A DNA stretch of 64,000 nucleotides from assembly GCA_030653175.1 (NCBI GenBank), contig JAURZV010000090.1, positions 58,299 to 122,298 of the forward strand, in the 5' to 3' direction. Position numbers and translations under genes: made by a program. Below, one piece after another: positions 49,257 to 58,290 of the stretch (positions are counted from its first letter, which is position 1; each line of letters begins with the position of its first letter). The DNA is from Methylobacter sp. (GTDB lineage Bacteria > Pseudomonadota > Gammaproteobacteria > Methylococcales > Methylomonadaceae). Below the pieces are notes generated by a model. It saw only the letters and a program-made list of their open reading frames with translations. It did no database searches and was not told where the DNA came from.

Positions 49257-51842
49257 CTAGGCTTCTTGGATCACGTCGCCGGGCTTTAATTGCAAACCGC
49301 TGAGTTCGGCAAACTCTTTAGCCGCATAGCCGTCCCCAAACTGGATGCCGCCAACAATATCGATGCTGATTTGGGCTTGGTCGTCATTGAGGACTTTACG
49401 TAGGGTGTTGACGGTTTCTTCAATCATTTGAGCGGTGACCTGGCGTTCGTGAAAGCGTATTTGTACGGTATTTTCGCCTTCTCCGATTTGAATGCGCACG
49501 CCTTTTAATAGGGTATTGCCGCGGTCACGAAAGCCATTAATCACTGCAAAGACTTTTTCTGTGTTATCGAGGTTGACGCGTTTGCTGTCTATCAAGCGTG
49601 CCGGTTTACGGTCATCAATTTGCACCCGTTTATCACCACTAGCCGGGATGCTGAATTCAGTGTTTTTAGCGGCTTCACCGGCTTTGGCAAAAACCAGTAA
49701 TCGGTAGGCTTCCGCTCCAATCTCAAAGGGCGCTTCATAGCGGGCGCCTTCTTTGGGATTGCTGCCATTCAGGGTGTAGTGAATATCTGCTGACGGGCAC
49801 ACACTCAGTTCTATACGCCGTTTGTCGGCGACTACATGGATCTGATGGCGAATCACCAAGTCGGCGAGCCAACGCTTCGGCTCGCCGATTTCATGTTTGC
49901 CTTCGCTATATCGACTGCCAGAAAATAGAGGTTTGCAGCGTTAGTCGTAAAGTTATCCAAGTCATCAACAACAGGATCAGCAGTTGTGACAGTAGCATTC
50001 TGCGAATAGTGGACGATGGGGCTGTCACCACAATTCCGAGGGGTTAGCATCAGAATGGATTCGCCTGAGTCTTTGTTGGTACCTTGCGGCGCAATATTTA
50101 ATGTAGTTTTTTCTTTCGGGAACGGGCCTTTTTCAATATAGCCATCTTCACCTTGTCGCCAGCGCCCTTGTTTTAGGGCTTCGATTTTGAGCATATCCAT
50201 ACCGGCGCTACCCGGCATCCAGGGCCATTCCGGATTGGTTTTGGCACGCATCAGCACATCTTTCCAAGGGGTGCGACGGTCGCGTTCCGGCCAGAGGTAA
50301 ACTTCGGCTTGTGCCAGATAGTTGTTGATGTCATTTTTGACATCCAAAGCCAATTTGTAATTGGCACGGGGACTGGCAAGTAATTCTTCAATCTGTTTTT
50401 CCGGCGATTGTTCGCCCGTTCCAACCTTGAGGCCGTTATCTATCGTTACCATCAACAGCACATCATCGCCGGTGATTTCGTCTTTACCCGGAAAATACAA
50501 ACGGTTGTAAGCAGCAGACAGGGCTTTCATAAAACGTTGTTCGACATCTTCCAGACGTTCACGCGCTTCTTCATACAGAGTATCGCCGTCTTTAAGATGT
50601 TTGACTATTTGCTCAACGGCATACAATTCGCGCAAGCGCTCTTCAACGACGTCGGCAAAATGACTGTCCTGACCGGACAATACCAGCAAGTTGTTTTTTT
50701 CTTGCTGGAACATGAAAAAATTGTTCAGTTGCTGGGGTGGAAGTTTGCCATCGGGACGCACAACGATAAGCAGTCGCTGACCGGTCAAGCGAATGTCATC
50801 TAAGAAAGGTAACACTTTCAGTTCTTGATAGGCCGCCATTGATAGGCTGCAATATCCCTGTCAATCTATTAATCAGAGCTTGATCGATTTTAGGTTGAGG
50901 TATGTCACGGGCATTACGTTCGATTTTACGCGAGAGGTTTTCAGTATCTTTAATGAAATAACGTTGATCTTCCCTGTGTAAATACCAAGCGTGTTTGCGT
51001 AACTTTTCTAATGCGATAACAAATTCGTCCGATTTGCGATTGGGCGCAGCTAGAAATTCGATGATTTCGCCTTCGGTTAAGCCGATACGACCTCCGACTG
51101 CCCTAGATAAGGATGATGCTACTCCCATCTGAGCGAAAAAACGTCTACTTTTTAAAAGCAGATAAAGTTATTGTTATTCATTAGCTTAAACAGTTTTTAC
51201 GTACCATAAGTTGAACGTTTTCTGAGTAAGATGGGAGTAATAGCAAGGTGCTTACTTGTGTCGCTGCATCACTGGAAAGCTGCTCATCAATCGATTCGGC
51301 TACAGCACTGCCACTACCTCCATCGGCAATGTCGTGAGCCATGGCGGGTTGTAGAGACGGTGCAATGCGGCTTATTTCATCTTTAACATCCAAATCATTT
51401 AAATTTAAATGTTGAGAACCAATTAAAAAAACGTCGTCAAGTGCTCTGTTTTCCACACTTTTGAGCAGGCGGGCCGCAAATTGCATTAAACCGCGCGTTT
51501 GCCGAAAACCTTCATTCTCTTTAAATAGTGCTACTAAATGTTTGAAGGCGGGATGAAACGGGGATGTCTTGCTAATAACCCCAAAGCAATCATCATGTGA
51601 GTTTTACCACCCCCCATCGCTTGGGCAAGCTCAAAAACCGCTTGGTCAGATTGGCCTGATAATCGCAACATGCCTTCTCGAAACAGCTGTTCCATACCTT
51701 GAGTGACATAGTTTCTGGAAAAAAACTCTTGTCCATCTCCTTCATCTTTAATGATATCAGCCAAGTTTTCTATTGCCTGACTCATTCGATAGTCACGAAT
51801 AATAGGGTTAAAAACACACGCCTGTTTTACCGTTTTGATCAT
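49257..51842 (-). pseudogene. DUF499 AAA-type ATPase, disrupted
   Basis: Five consecutive frames together read as one DUF499 protein. The N-terminus (51842 onward) has the Walker A MGGGKTH at about residue 76. At about 51555-51572 the frame jumps from GLLARHP to SPFHPAFKHLVALFKENEGF, which belongs several hundred residues later in the family, so a large internal deletion occurred. A miniature element splits the gene at 51122-51237. Further slips lie near 50830 (before AYQELKVLPFLDDI) and near 49900 (before GEPKRWLADLVIRH). About 820 codons remain of a usual 1,000 or more. No functional ATPase is expected. Confidence 0.8.
51122..51237. mobile_element. Miniature inverted-repeat element (MITE) with TA duplication
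   Basis: A 116-bp element begins ctcccatct and ends agatgggag. The terminal repeats extend imperfectly inward (gagcgaaaaaacgt against acgttttctgagta), and TA occurs on each side. Removing it with one TA restores an open DUF499 frame (STLLL then ASSLSRAVGG). TA duplication suggests mobilisation by an IS630/Tc1-type transposase, none of which is in the window. Confidence 0.8.
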
Positions 51843-52035
51843 GCTGCCTGTCCCTTATATTAGGTGCTGTTGGTCACTTATAACTTACTACGTAGTTCTC
51901 GTTCCAGCCAGGCTTATCCTGACATTAGCTGTTGCAATTGTCGCGTTATTGACGTTGCGCGTTTGTCGAATGAAAACGGTAACCACGAAGAGACGAAGTT
52001 ATTACTTTGCCTGTCTTCGTAGTTTTATGCTTTCC

Positions 52036-52716
52036 CTAGCCTAAAATCAGCCCATCCTCCATATGCAAAACCTTGCCCATTCTTGCAGCCAGCTCATGAT
52101 CATGGGTCACCACCAAAAAGCTGACATTCAACTCCTGATTTAATTCCAACATCAACTGGTAAACCTGATCAGCCGTTTTGCTGTCCAGGTTTCCGGTGGG
52201 TTCATCCGCCAAGACTACACCGGGCTTATTGATTAACGCCCTGGCTACTGCAGCACGTTGCCGTTCCCCGCCGGACAATTCACCGGGTTTGTGTTCAATA
52301 CGGTGCCCCAGCCCTACCCGCTTCAATAACTCTATCGCACGGATACTCGCCAGCTTTACCGATAGCCCGGCAATCAACAAAGGCATCGCCACATTTTCCA
52401 GTACGGTAAATTCGCCCAACAGATGATGCGACTGATAAATAAAGCCCAAGGATTTATTTCTTAATTTAGCCAGTTGGCCTGCGCCGACTTCATTAAGATT
52501 AACACCGTCCAAAACCACCTTGCCGCCGGTGGGTTTTTCAAGCCCGCCCAGCAGATGCAGCAAGGTGCTTTTGCCTGAACCCGATGCCCCCATAATGGCG
52601 ACACGCTCACCGACACCGATACTTAAATCAACCCCTTTTAAAACGTCAACATCCAGCCCACCCTGGTCATAGCGCATGGTCAACTGCCGGCATTGCAAAA
52701 TACTGGTATTATTCAT
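52036..52716 (-). CDS. lolD: Lipoprotein-release ABC transporter ATPase LolD
   Basis: A 226-residue ABC ATPase: Walker [22 protein letters not shown]-loop region [18 protein letters not shown], signature [15 protein letters not shown], Walker [14 protein letters not shown]. It powers extraction of outer-membrane lipoproteins from the inner membrane. It overlaps the permease gene by eight bases. The 193 bases between it and the DUF499 pseudogene carry no gene. Confidence 0.92.
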   Translation of the reverse strand: MNNTSILQCRQLTMRYDQGGLDVDVLKGVDLSIGVGERVAIMGASGSGKSTLLHLLGGLEKPTGGKVVLDGVNLNEVGAGQLAKLRNKSLGFIYQSHHLLGEFTVLENVAMPLLIAGLSVKLASIRAIELLKRVGLGHRIEHKPGELSGGERQRAAVARALINKPGVVLADEPTGNLDSKTADQVYQLMLELNQELNVSFLVVTHDHELAARMGKVLHMEDGLILG

Positions 52717-53956
52717 ATCTGAGAACTTCCGCTGGATTTACTTTGGCTGCCTGCCAGGCAGGATAAATAGTCGCCATTAATGACAGGGAAAAAGCCATAC
52801 CCGCTATTGCATAAACATCCGACCAGACCAGCTTGGAAGGTAATTCGCTGATGTAATACACATCCGCCGCCATAAACTGGACGTGAAATAGTTTTTCAAT
52901 CGCCGGAACGATGGTTTCGACATTCAACGCCAGCAATACCCCGCCTACAGTTCCAAGTGCAGTGCCGACTACGCCGATGACCGCCCCCAACACCATAAAA
53001 ATCCCCATCACCGAACCCGACGTCAGTCCCTGCGTTTTTAAAATAGCAATGTCGCCGCGTTTATCGGTAACCACCATCACCAGCGTAGAGACAATATTAA
53101 AAGCCGCCACCGCCACGATCAGCAACAGGATAATGAACATCACCCGTTTTTCTGTCTGTATCGCCCGGAAAAAGTTGCTGTGCGCCAGCGTCCAGTCGCT
53201 AACCTGATAATCGTCATACAAAGCGTTTGAAAGCGCACGGGTAATTTTCGGCGCATTAAACAAATCATCCAGCTTGATTCTAAGTCCTGAAACGGCATCA
53301 TCCAAACGAAACAATTTGGCGGCGTCATCAAGATGAATCATCGCCATATTGCGGTCATATTCATACATGCCCACCTTAAAAATACCGACTACGGTAAACC
53401 GTCGCATGCGAGGCACAATACCGGCCGGTGTGGAATTAATCTGCGGACTGATAACAGTGATTTTATCACCCATGAAAACGCCCAGATAATTGGCCAGCTC
53501 TACTCCTAAAACAATACCGTATTCGCCTGGAATCAGGTCAGACAACTTGCCTTCCTTCATTTTATCGGCGACTTCCGATACCCTGGACTCGTATTCCGGC
53601 TGAATCCCGGTCAGCATGGTGCCGCTTACGCGCCGGTCGGCGTTAATCATCACCTGCCCATTAATAAAAGGCGCGGTGCCTTCTACATGGGGATAATTTT
53701 TTAATTTCTGATCCAGTTCCTGCCAATTATCCAACTGGCCGTATTTTCCGGTTATCGTCGCATGGGAAGTCATGCCGAGAATCCGTTCGCGTAATTCAGC
53801 TTCAAAGCCGTTCATCACCGACAACACGGCAATCAACGCAGTGACGCCCAAGGCTATGCCCAAAACGGAAGTTAAGGTAATAAAAGAAATGAACTGAGTT
53901 CGGCGTTTGGCTCGCGTATAACGCAAGCCGATATAAAAAATGAGAGGTTTAAACAT
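52709..53956 (-). CDS. lolC: Lipoprotein-release permease LolC/LolE
   Basis: A 415-residue inner-membrane protein with one N-terminal helix (residues about 22-48), a large periplasmic domain and three C-terminal helices in an FtsX domain. The N-terminal [20 protein letters not shown] is typical of LolC/E. Only one permease gene is present, so it may be LolC, LolE or a LolF-like homodimer. Confidence 0.88.
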   Translation of the reverse strand: MFKPLIFYIGLRYTRAKRRTQFISFITLTSVLGIALGVTALIAVLSVMNGFEAELRERILGMTSHATITGKYGQLDNWQELDQKLKNYPHVEGTAPFINGQVMINADRRVSGTMLTGIQPEYESRVSEVADKMKEGKLSDLIPGEYGIVLGVELANYLGVFMGDKITVISPQINSTPAGIVPRMRRFTVVGIFKVGMYEYDRNMAMIHLDDAAKLFRLDDAVSGLRIKLDDLFNAPKITRALSNALYDDYQVSDWTLAHSNFFRAIQTEKRVMFIILLLIVAVAAFNIVSTLVMVVTDKRGDIAILKTQGLTSGSVMGIFMVLGAVIGVVGTALGTVGGVLLALNVETIVPAIEKLFHVQFMAADVYYISELPSKLVWSDVYAIAGMAFSLSLMATIYPAWQAAKVNPAEVLRYE

Positions 53957-53982
53957 GAAGCCTACAATTTAAAATAAAAAAA

Positions 53983-54399
53983 TCAGGATTTCCTGCACTG
54001 AGCGCAAAAACCGTATAAATAAAGGCCGTGATCGGTCAACTCATAGCCCAGTTTTGCTGCGATTTCTTTTTGCCGGGCCTCAATAACCTCATCGGTAAAT
54101 TCATCCACTTTGCCGCACTTCATACAAAGTATGTGATCATGATGAGTGCCTTTATCAAGTTCAAAGACAGAGTTGCCGCCTTCAAAGTGATGTCGGCTCA
54201 CCAGTCCGGCCGCTTCAAACTGAGTTAAAACACGATAAACCGTAGCCAAGCCGATTTCTTCATCTTCACTCAGCAGGATTTTATAAACTTGTTCGGCGGT
54301 TAAATGACGATCGTTAACCTGATTTTCTAAAATTTGCAGAATCTTGACCCTAGGCAAAGTCACCTTCAGGCCTGCATTCCTTAAATCATGAGTATCCAA
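53983..54399 (-). CDS. fur: Ferric uptake regulator Fur, TTG start
   Basis: A 138-residue Fur protein: LKVTLPRVKILQILE and the helix-turn-helix DEEIGLATVYRVLTQFEAAG, then the metal-binding GTHHDHILCMKCGKVDEF with CxxC, and a second CAQC near the C-terminus. The first codon is TTG at 54399, set seven bases after GGAG; no in-frame ATG lies at the expected N-terminus. It is divergent from bamE, a common gammaproteobacterial arrangement. Confidence 0.93.
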   Translation of the reverse strand: MDTHDLRNAGLKVTLPRVKILQILENQVNDRHLTAEQVYKILLSEDEEIGLATVYRVLTQFEAAGLVSRHHFEGGNSVFELDKGTHHDHILCMKCGKVDEFTDEVIEARQKEIAAKLGYELTDHGLYLYGFCAQCRKS

Positions 54400-54466
54400 T
54401 ATTAATCTCCGTTTATACCTTTGTGCAGGCAGTCTTATATAGAATTACGTGCATTGTAGCCTTTTT

Positions 54467-54496
54467 TTGACAGTATGGGCATGACAGTTTTATAGG
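54467..54496 (+). promoter_or_regulatory. Candidate sigma70 promoter of bamE
   Basis: TTGACA at 54467-54472, 18-base spacer, then TATAGG at 54491-54496; the bamE ATG follows 55 bases later. Confidence 0.5.
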
Positions 54497-54551
54497 ATAA
54501 TTCCTTAACATCCTGTATGATTTTGCATTTTCAACTCATCCGCAGCCTCAA

Positions 54552-55115
54552 ATGAGAAAGCCGCTTTCCGCTTCAAACTTATCCGGTAATTGCTTTATCT
54601 CCTGCATTCTTGCAGTCGTAGCAAGCCTGACACTCAGCTCCTGCACCACCATTCTGAACAACCTGCCCGGCGTCTACACAGTCGATGTCCAGCAAGGCAA
54701 TATCGTCGATCAATCCATGATTGACCAACTCAGACCCAGCATGAACAAACGCCAAGTGCTGTACATAATGGGCTCCCCCATGCTGGTTGATTTTTTTCAT
54801 CAGAAGCGTTGGGACTACCTCTATTCGGCGCAAGTTGAAGGCGGAGACAGGCAGCAAAAAAGAATTTCATTATTTTTTGATAACGATCAACTGATCGGCG
54901 TACAAGGCGATTTCAAACCCAGCGCCGTTCCCGTTATTAAAACATCGGAAGAAACCACAGTAGAAGTACCCAAACGTGATCTTGAAAGAACTCTGTGGGA
55001 AATGATCACCGGCCTGTTTGGCTATGACGGCATTGATGACACGCCTAAGAGCGACAAATCGGATGCAAAACCAGTATCGGGACCGGGATCACCAACAGAT
55101 CAACTGCCGCTTTAA
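54552..55115 (+). CDS. bamE: Outer membrane assembly lipoprotein BamE
   Basis: A 187-residue lipoprotein with a signal ending LTLSSC, followed by the SmpA/OmlA fold: [32 protein letters not shown] and RWDYLYSAQ. It belongs to the BAM complex. The C-terminal tail (about 60 residues, low complexity) is longer than in E. coli. Divergent from fur. Confidence 0.9.
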   Translation: MRKPLSASNLSGNCFISCILAVVASLTLSSCTTILNNLPGVYTVDVQQGNIVDQSMIDQLRPSMNKRQVLYIMGSPMLVDFFHQKRWDYLYSAQVEGGDRQQKRISLFFDNDQLIGVQGDFKPSAVPVIKTSEETTVEVPKRDLERTLWEMITGLFGYDGIDDTPKSDKSDAKPVSGPGSPTDQLPL

Positions 55116-55162
55116 CAGTGTGGGCGGTGCGTTTGCAGTATTGAGACAATGCGATTAATGGG

Positions 55163-56530
55163 TTATGTGGCTGTCATTCTCCCCATCACATCGTGAGCCG
55201 TACGCAACGCACCCTCGATAAAACCTTGATAATCCGAAAAGGCTTCGCCGCAAATATGCACGTTCGCGGGACCGTTGCGCTCCAGTGAAAACGCCGCTAC
55301 CTTTTCCTGCACCGCCCAGGATTTGATCCCCGGCTTCCATAGATGGCAGGCGGCGCCGTAAGGTTCGGCTCCCCAATGACGGACTCCGTAGCTGACAATG
55401 CGCTTAGGATTAATGTCCATGAAACGGGAGAAGGCCAACGCCAATTCTCGATCGCCATTGATCTCCGCCCGCGTCTCATAATCCTTGCGCAGATATTGGC
55501 TCCAGAAATTCAGGTACGGCCGGTCGGCGTAGACCATGACCAGACCTTTGCCATCCCGCTTTTGATAGTGCACTTCACGGGCCGGTAGATTCGGCATGTC
55601 CAAATGAGGAATATCCTCGTCCCACAACGGATCTTCAACCACGAAAAAATATTTAAGCAAGGGAATGTCCAGCACTGATCCGAACATCGACCGAATTCCC
55701 GGCGGAAGTCCGTTGATGCGAACCAGGCAATGTTCGGGCAGGGCCAGAACAACGTGTTTCGCAATGCAAGTCTGTCCTTCGGAAAAATGCAGCAGCACCC
55801 GTTCCCGATCATAGCGTTCCAACGAAGTCAGCACATGAGCACGATGAATTTCCGCACCCCGCTGATGCAAACGTTCCTGCATGGCATCGGCTAGCGACTG
55901 CATACCGTGCCGGATCGTCCTGAGATTTGGGCTCATTTGCAGCATCTTGACCCAGGTAATCATCCAGGTTGCGGCATTCGGGTTCTCGTGAATGAAATGA
56001 AAAAAACTGCCTTCCATGACGATGTAGCGCAGGGCATTGTGGCTGATAACCCGCCCGAGCGTGTTCCACAAACCTTGCTCCCATAAAGGCCGGCCGAAAA
56101 ATACGCTTTCCCGCCGGATCGATTCGAGCTGCTGCTCGCTCAGGGCCGGCATTTCGGCTTCGGACACGCCCAGCACCCGCTGTATCGCGAGCTTGTAGAG
56201 CTCCAACGTCGTAAGGCCCTGCTCGTCAGCATCCAGTCGATAGTTCAAACTGTGTTGCTGGTCAGGGGGACTCGAATATTCCGGGAAAGGCAAGGTTTCG
56301 ATGCCCAGTTCATTGATGAGTTCACCCATGCGGGACTGTCGGATCGGGTCAAAACGCATTGCCCCGTATTCCGCATCGAAGCCAAGCATGGAAACGGTCT
56401 CCAGTTTGCCTCCGAAGCGATGGCTGCCTTCGAACAGGGCGACACTCCAGTCGCGTGCGGCGTGCATTCCGCAATACAATCCCGCAACTCCGCCACCCAC
56501 CACGGCCAAATCGTATTCTGGTGTAATCAT
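55163..56530 (-). CDS. FAD-dependent amine-oxidase-like oxidoreductase
   Basis: A 455-residue flavoprotein: Rossmann motif DLAVVGGGVAGLYCGMHAA near the N-terminus, RFGGKLETVSMLGFDAEYGAMRF as in flavin amine oxidases, and a C-terminal FAD-binding ICGEAFSDYQGFIEGALRTA. The substrate is unknown. Start at 56530 follows GGAGA; the longer frame to 56602 lacks such a site. It lies between bamE and rnfH, which are neighbours in many relatives, so it is probably an insertion. Confidence 0.83.
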   Translation of the reverse strand: MITPEYDLAVVGGGVAGLYCGMHAARDWSVALFEGSHRFGGKLETVSMLGFDAEYGAMRFDPIRQSRMGELINELGIETLPFPEYSSPPDQQHSLNYRLDADEQGLTTLELYKLAIQRVLGVSEAEMPALSEQQLESIRRESVFFGRPLWEQGLWNTLGRVISHNALRYIVMEGSFFHFIHENPNAATWMITWVKMLQMSPNLRTIRHGMQSLADAMQERLHQRGAEIHRAHVLTSLERYDRERVLLHFSEGQTCIAKHVVLALPEHCLVRINGLPPGIRSMFGSVLDIPLLKYFFVVEDPLWDEDIPHLDMPNLPAREVHYQKRDGKGLVMVYADRPYLNFWSQYLRKDYETRAEINGDRELALAFSRFMDINPKRIVSYGVRHWGAEPYGAACHLWKPGIKSWAVQEKVAAFSLERNGPANVHICGEAFSDYQGFIEGALRTAHDVMGRMTAT

Positions 56531-56696
56531 CTTTCTCTCCTTGCCTGCCTGGACAGGAAAAAACGGGTAGAAGTTTGTTTTGATTACTTGCGTTGAACGC
56601 ATCGCGCGGCTGGGAATAAGCCTAAGCCGTGTCGAAAAGGTTCCTATCTCGCCCCGGATTATGTGCTTGGAGGTGAATTAAATCAAATGCAAGGGC

Positions 56697-56799
56697 GAAT
56701 GTGAATTTGCAGAGAAATGTAATGCGTAGGATGTGCTGATCAAAGTGAAACGCATATTTCGCGATTGATGTGCTTCGTACCTCAACACATCCTACGCGC
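56697..56799. repeat. Inverted repeat downstream of higA
   Basis: gcgtaggatgtgctga near 56721 and the near-complement tcaacacatcctacgc ending near 56798 form a hairpin-type dispersed repeat. No gene lies between 56603 and 56799. Confidence 0.6.
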
Positions 56800-57054
56800 T
56801 TAGGCGGCAATCTCAGCATCCCAGCCGGGAAAAACCAATACCGCAGGATGGCATTTAAGTGCTTTTGCTAAAACTTTCGCGCGCTCTATGCCTAAATTTA
56901 TCTTGTCATGTTCAATTGCCGAGATGGTGGACTGGGGAATACCGGTAAGTTCAGCCAGTTGGTTTTGACTTAACTCTTGAAGTTCACGAATTATTCTTAC
57001 TGACTCACCGACAGAAACATCGATTGATTTTTTTGCTATCTGATATTCATTCAT
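56800..57054 (-). CDS. higA: HigA-type XRE antitoxin
   Basis: An 84-residue helix-turn-helix protein (RIIRELQELSQNQLAELTGI, STISAIEHDKINLGIERAKV). The ATG at 57054 follows GGAGA at eight bases. Its toxin gene ends just upstream; toxin-first order identifies a higBA pair. Confidence 0.85.
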   Translation of the reverse strand: MNEYQIAKKSIDVSVGESVRIIRELQELSQNQLAELTGIPQSTISAIEHDKINLGIERAKVLAKALKCHPAVLVFPGWDAEIAA

Positions 57055-57055
57055 A

Positions 57056-57337
57056 TCATTTTCTCCGATAATCATGAGGCGTTACTTCTTCAACTTGAAC
57101 ATAGACTTCATTCGCTTTGGTTTGATAAATAACCCGGTACTGCTTATTTAAGCGGGAAGACATGTAGCCGTCCCATTCACCTTTTAAAGCTTCATCACAA
57201 AAACCTTTGATCAGCATTAATCCTTGTGGGCCGGATATAGCAACAATATCTTTCCATTTTTCATACCGCTTTTGCACTTCGATCGGGCATGATTTCAACT
57301 GCTTTTCGACTCGTTTATGTTCGTATATTTTCCACAT
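57056..57337 (-). CDS. higB: HigB/RelE-type toxin
   Basis: A 93-residue RelE-fold toxin (MWKIYEHKRVEKQLKSCPIE; LKGEWDGYMSSRLNKQYRVI; VEEVTPHDYRRK). The R..YRVIY and final HDY residues fit RelE/HigB ribonucleases. Its start codon lies inside a perfect palindrome that is likely the operator. Confidence 0.87.
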   Translation of the reverse strand: MWKIYEHKRVEKQLKSCPIEVQKRYEKWKDIVAISGPQGLMLIKGFCDEALKGEWDGYMSSRLNKQYRVIYQTKANEVYVQVEEVTPHDYRRK

Positions 57338-57352
57338 ACTATTTATAGTATG
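57335..57352. promoter_or_regulatory. Palindromic operator of higBA
   Basis: CATACTAT, two bases, ATAGTATG: a perfect 18-bp palindrome covering the higB start codon. The position fits autorepression by the HigA antitoxin, and the TATAAAT core could also serve as a -10 element. Confidence 0.6.
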
Positions 57353-57559
57353 TTAGTTTACAGGAAGGGTCAATTTTTCGGCTGGTTGCGGCACAGGCAA
57401 ACCGTCTTCAATCAGTCCTTCAATATGAAACTCGATTGCTTCACGAATTTCGCGCTCAGTTTCCTCTACGGTATTGCCCGTAGCAACACAGCCTGGCAAA
57501 TCGGGTACATAGGCTGAGTAGTTATTTTCCGCTTTTTCGACAACGATTGCATAACGCAT
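57353..57559 (-). CDS. Orphan HicB-like protein
   Basis: A 68-residue HicB-fold protein (YAIVVEKAENNYSAYVPDLP, GCVATGNTVEETEREIREAI) with a C-terminal VPQPAEK tail. No hicA gene adjoins it; it lies just before higB on the same strand. Its partner is unknown. Confidence 0.8.
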   Translation of the reverse strand: MRYAIVVEKAENNYSAYVPDLPGCVATGNTVEETEREIREAIEFHIEGLIEDGLPVPQPAEKLTLPVN

Positions 57560-57587
57560 GGGTTACTCCTTTAGTTTCGCTTGTTTG

Positions 57588-57863
57588 TCAAATCCCCTTC
57601 AAAGCCCGCTGCCGCCTAGCCTCTTTAGGGTCATGAACCAAAGGCCGATAAATTTCTATTCTATCGCCATCTCTAACAGACTGATCCAGTTTGCAGACTA
57701 CGCCAAAAATGCCCGCCTTAAGCTCGGACAAGGCAATCTCAGGGAAAAGCTCCAGCAAGCCGGAGGCTTTTATCGCAGCTTCAACAGTCGCGCCTTCCTC
57801 CATTGCCACCGTGACTATCACCTGCTGTTCGGGTTTGGCGTAGGCCACTTCGACATTAACCAT
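57588..57863 (-). CDS. rnfH: RnfH family ubiquitin-like protein
   Basis: A 91-residue UPF0125/RnfH protein ([55 protein letters not shown]). The final [10 protein letters not shown] motif is diagnostic. It overlaps ratA by eight bases, as in E. coli. Confidence 0.92.
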   Translation of the reverse strand: MVNVEVAYAKPEQQVIVTVAMEEGATVEAAIKASGLLELFPEIALSELKAGIFGVVCKLDQSVRDGDRIEIYRPLVHDPKEARRQRALKGI

Positions 57864-58287
57864 AAACTTCTTTGGCCCGTGCGGTAAACGAACTCACCAT
57901 CGTGTTGCAGATCTGGTTAAAGACTGCGCCGAAAGCCAGACTTGCCAATTTCCCCGACATTTCAAATTCCAGATCCAGGGAAATCTTGCTGGCATCCTCG
58001 CGTAGCGGTATAAAATCCCACACCCCTTCCAGATGAGAAAACGGGCCGTTCAACAGGGAGACGGTCATCCTCCGTCCTTTTTCAATCTTGTTCCTGGTCG
58101 AAAAGGATTTTTTAAAGCCGCCTTTGGAAATCACTAACTCGGCTTCAACAATGTCATCTTCGCGCTTGATGATTCGACTGCCGCTACACCAAGGCAAAAA
58201 CTTCGGATAGGCTTCAATGTCGTTAACCAGGTCGAACATCTGCTGGGCTGAAAATTTGACCAAGGCGCTTTTTTGAACAACGGTCAT
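57856..58287 (-). CDS. ratA: RatA/COQ10-like START-domain protein
   Basis: A 143-residue START/polyketide-cyclase-fold protein ([20 protein letters not shown]). Family members bind ubiquinone or associate with ribosomes; the toxin label for RatA should not be taken to mean a toxin-antitoxin pair with rnfH. It lies in the conserved ratA-rnfH order. Confidence 0.9.
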   Translation of the reverse strand: MTVVQKSALVKFSAQQMFDLVNDIEAYPKFLPWCSGSRIIKREDDIVEAELVISKGGFKKSFSTRNKIEKGRRMTVSLLNGPFSHLEGVWDFIPLREDASKISLDLEFEMSGKLASLAFGAVFNQICNTMVSSFTARAKEVYG

Positions 58288-58290
58288 ATT

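Noticed and set aside
57588..58287. ratA-rnfH as a toxin-antitoxin pair
   Set aside because: Both belong to conserved housekeeping families; the toxin name for RatA does not imply a type II module.
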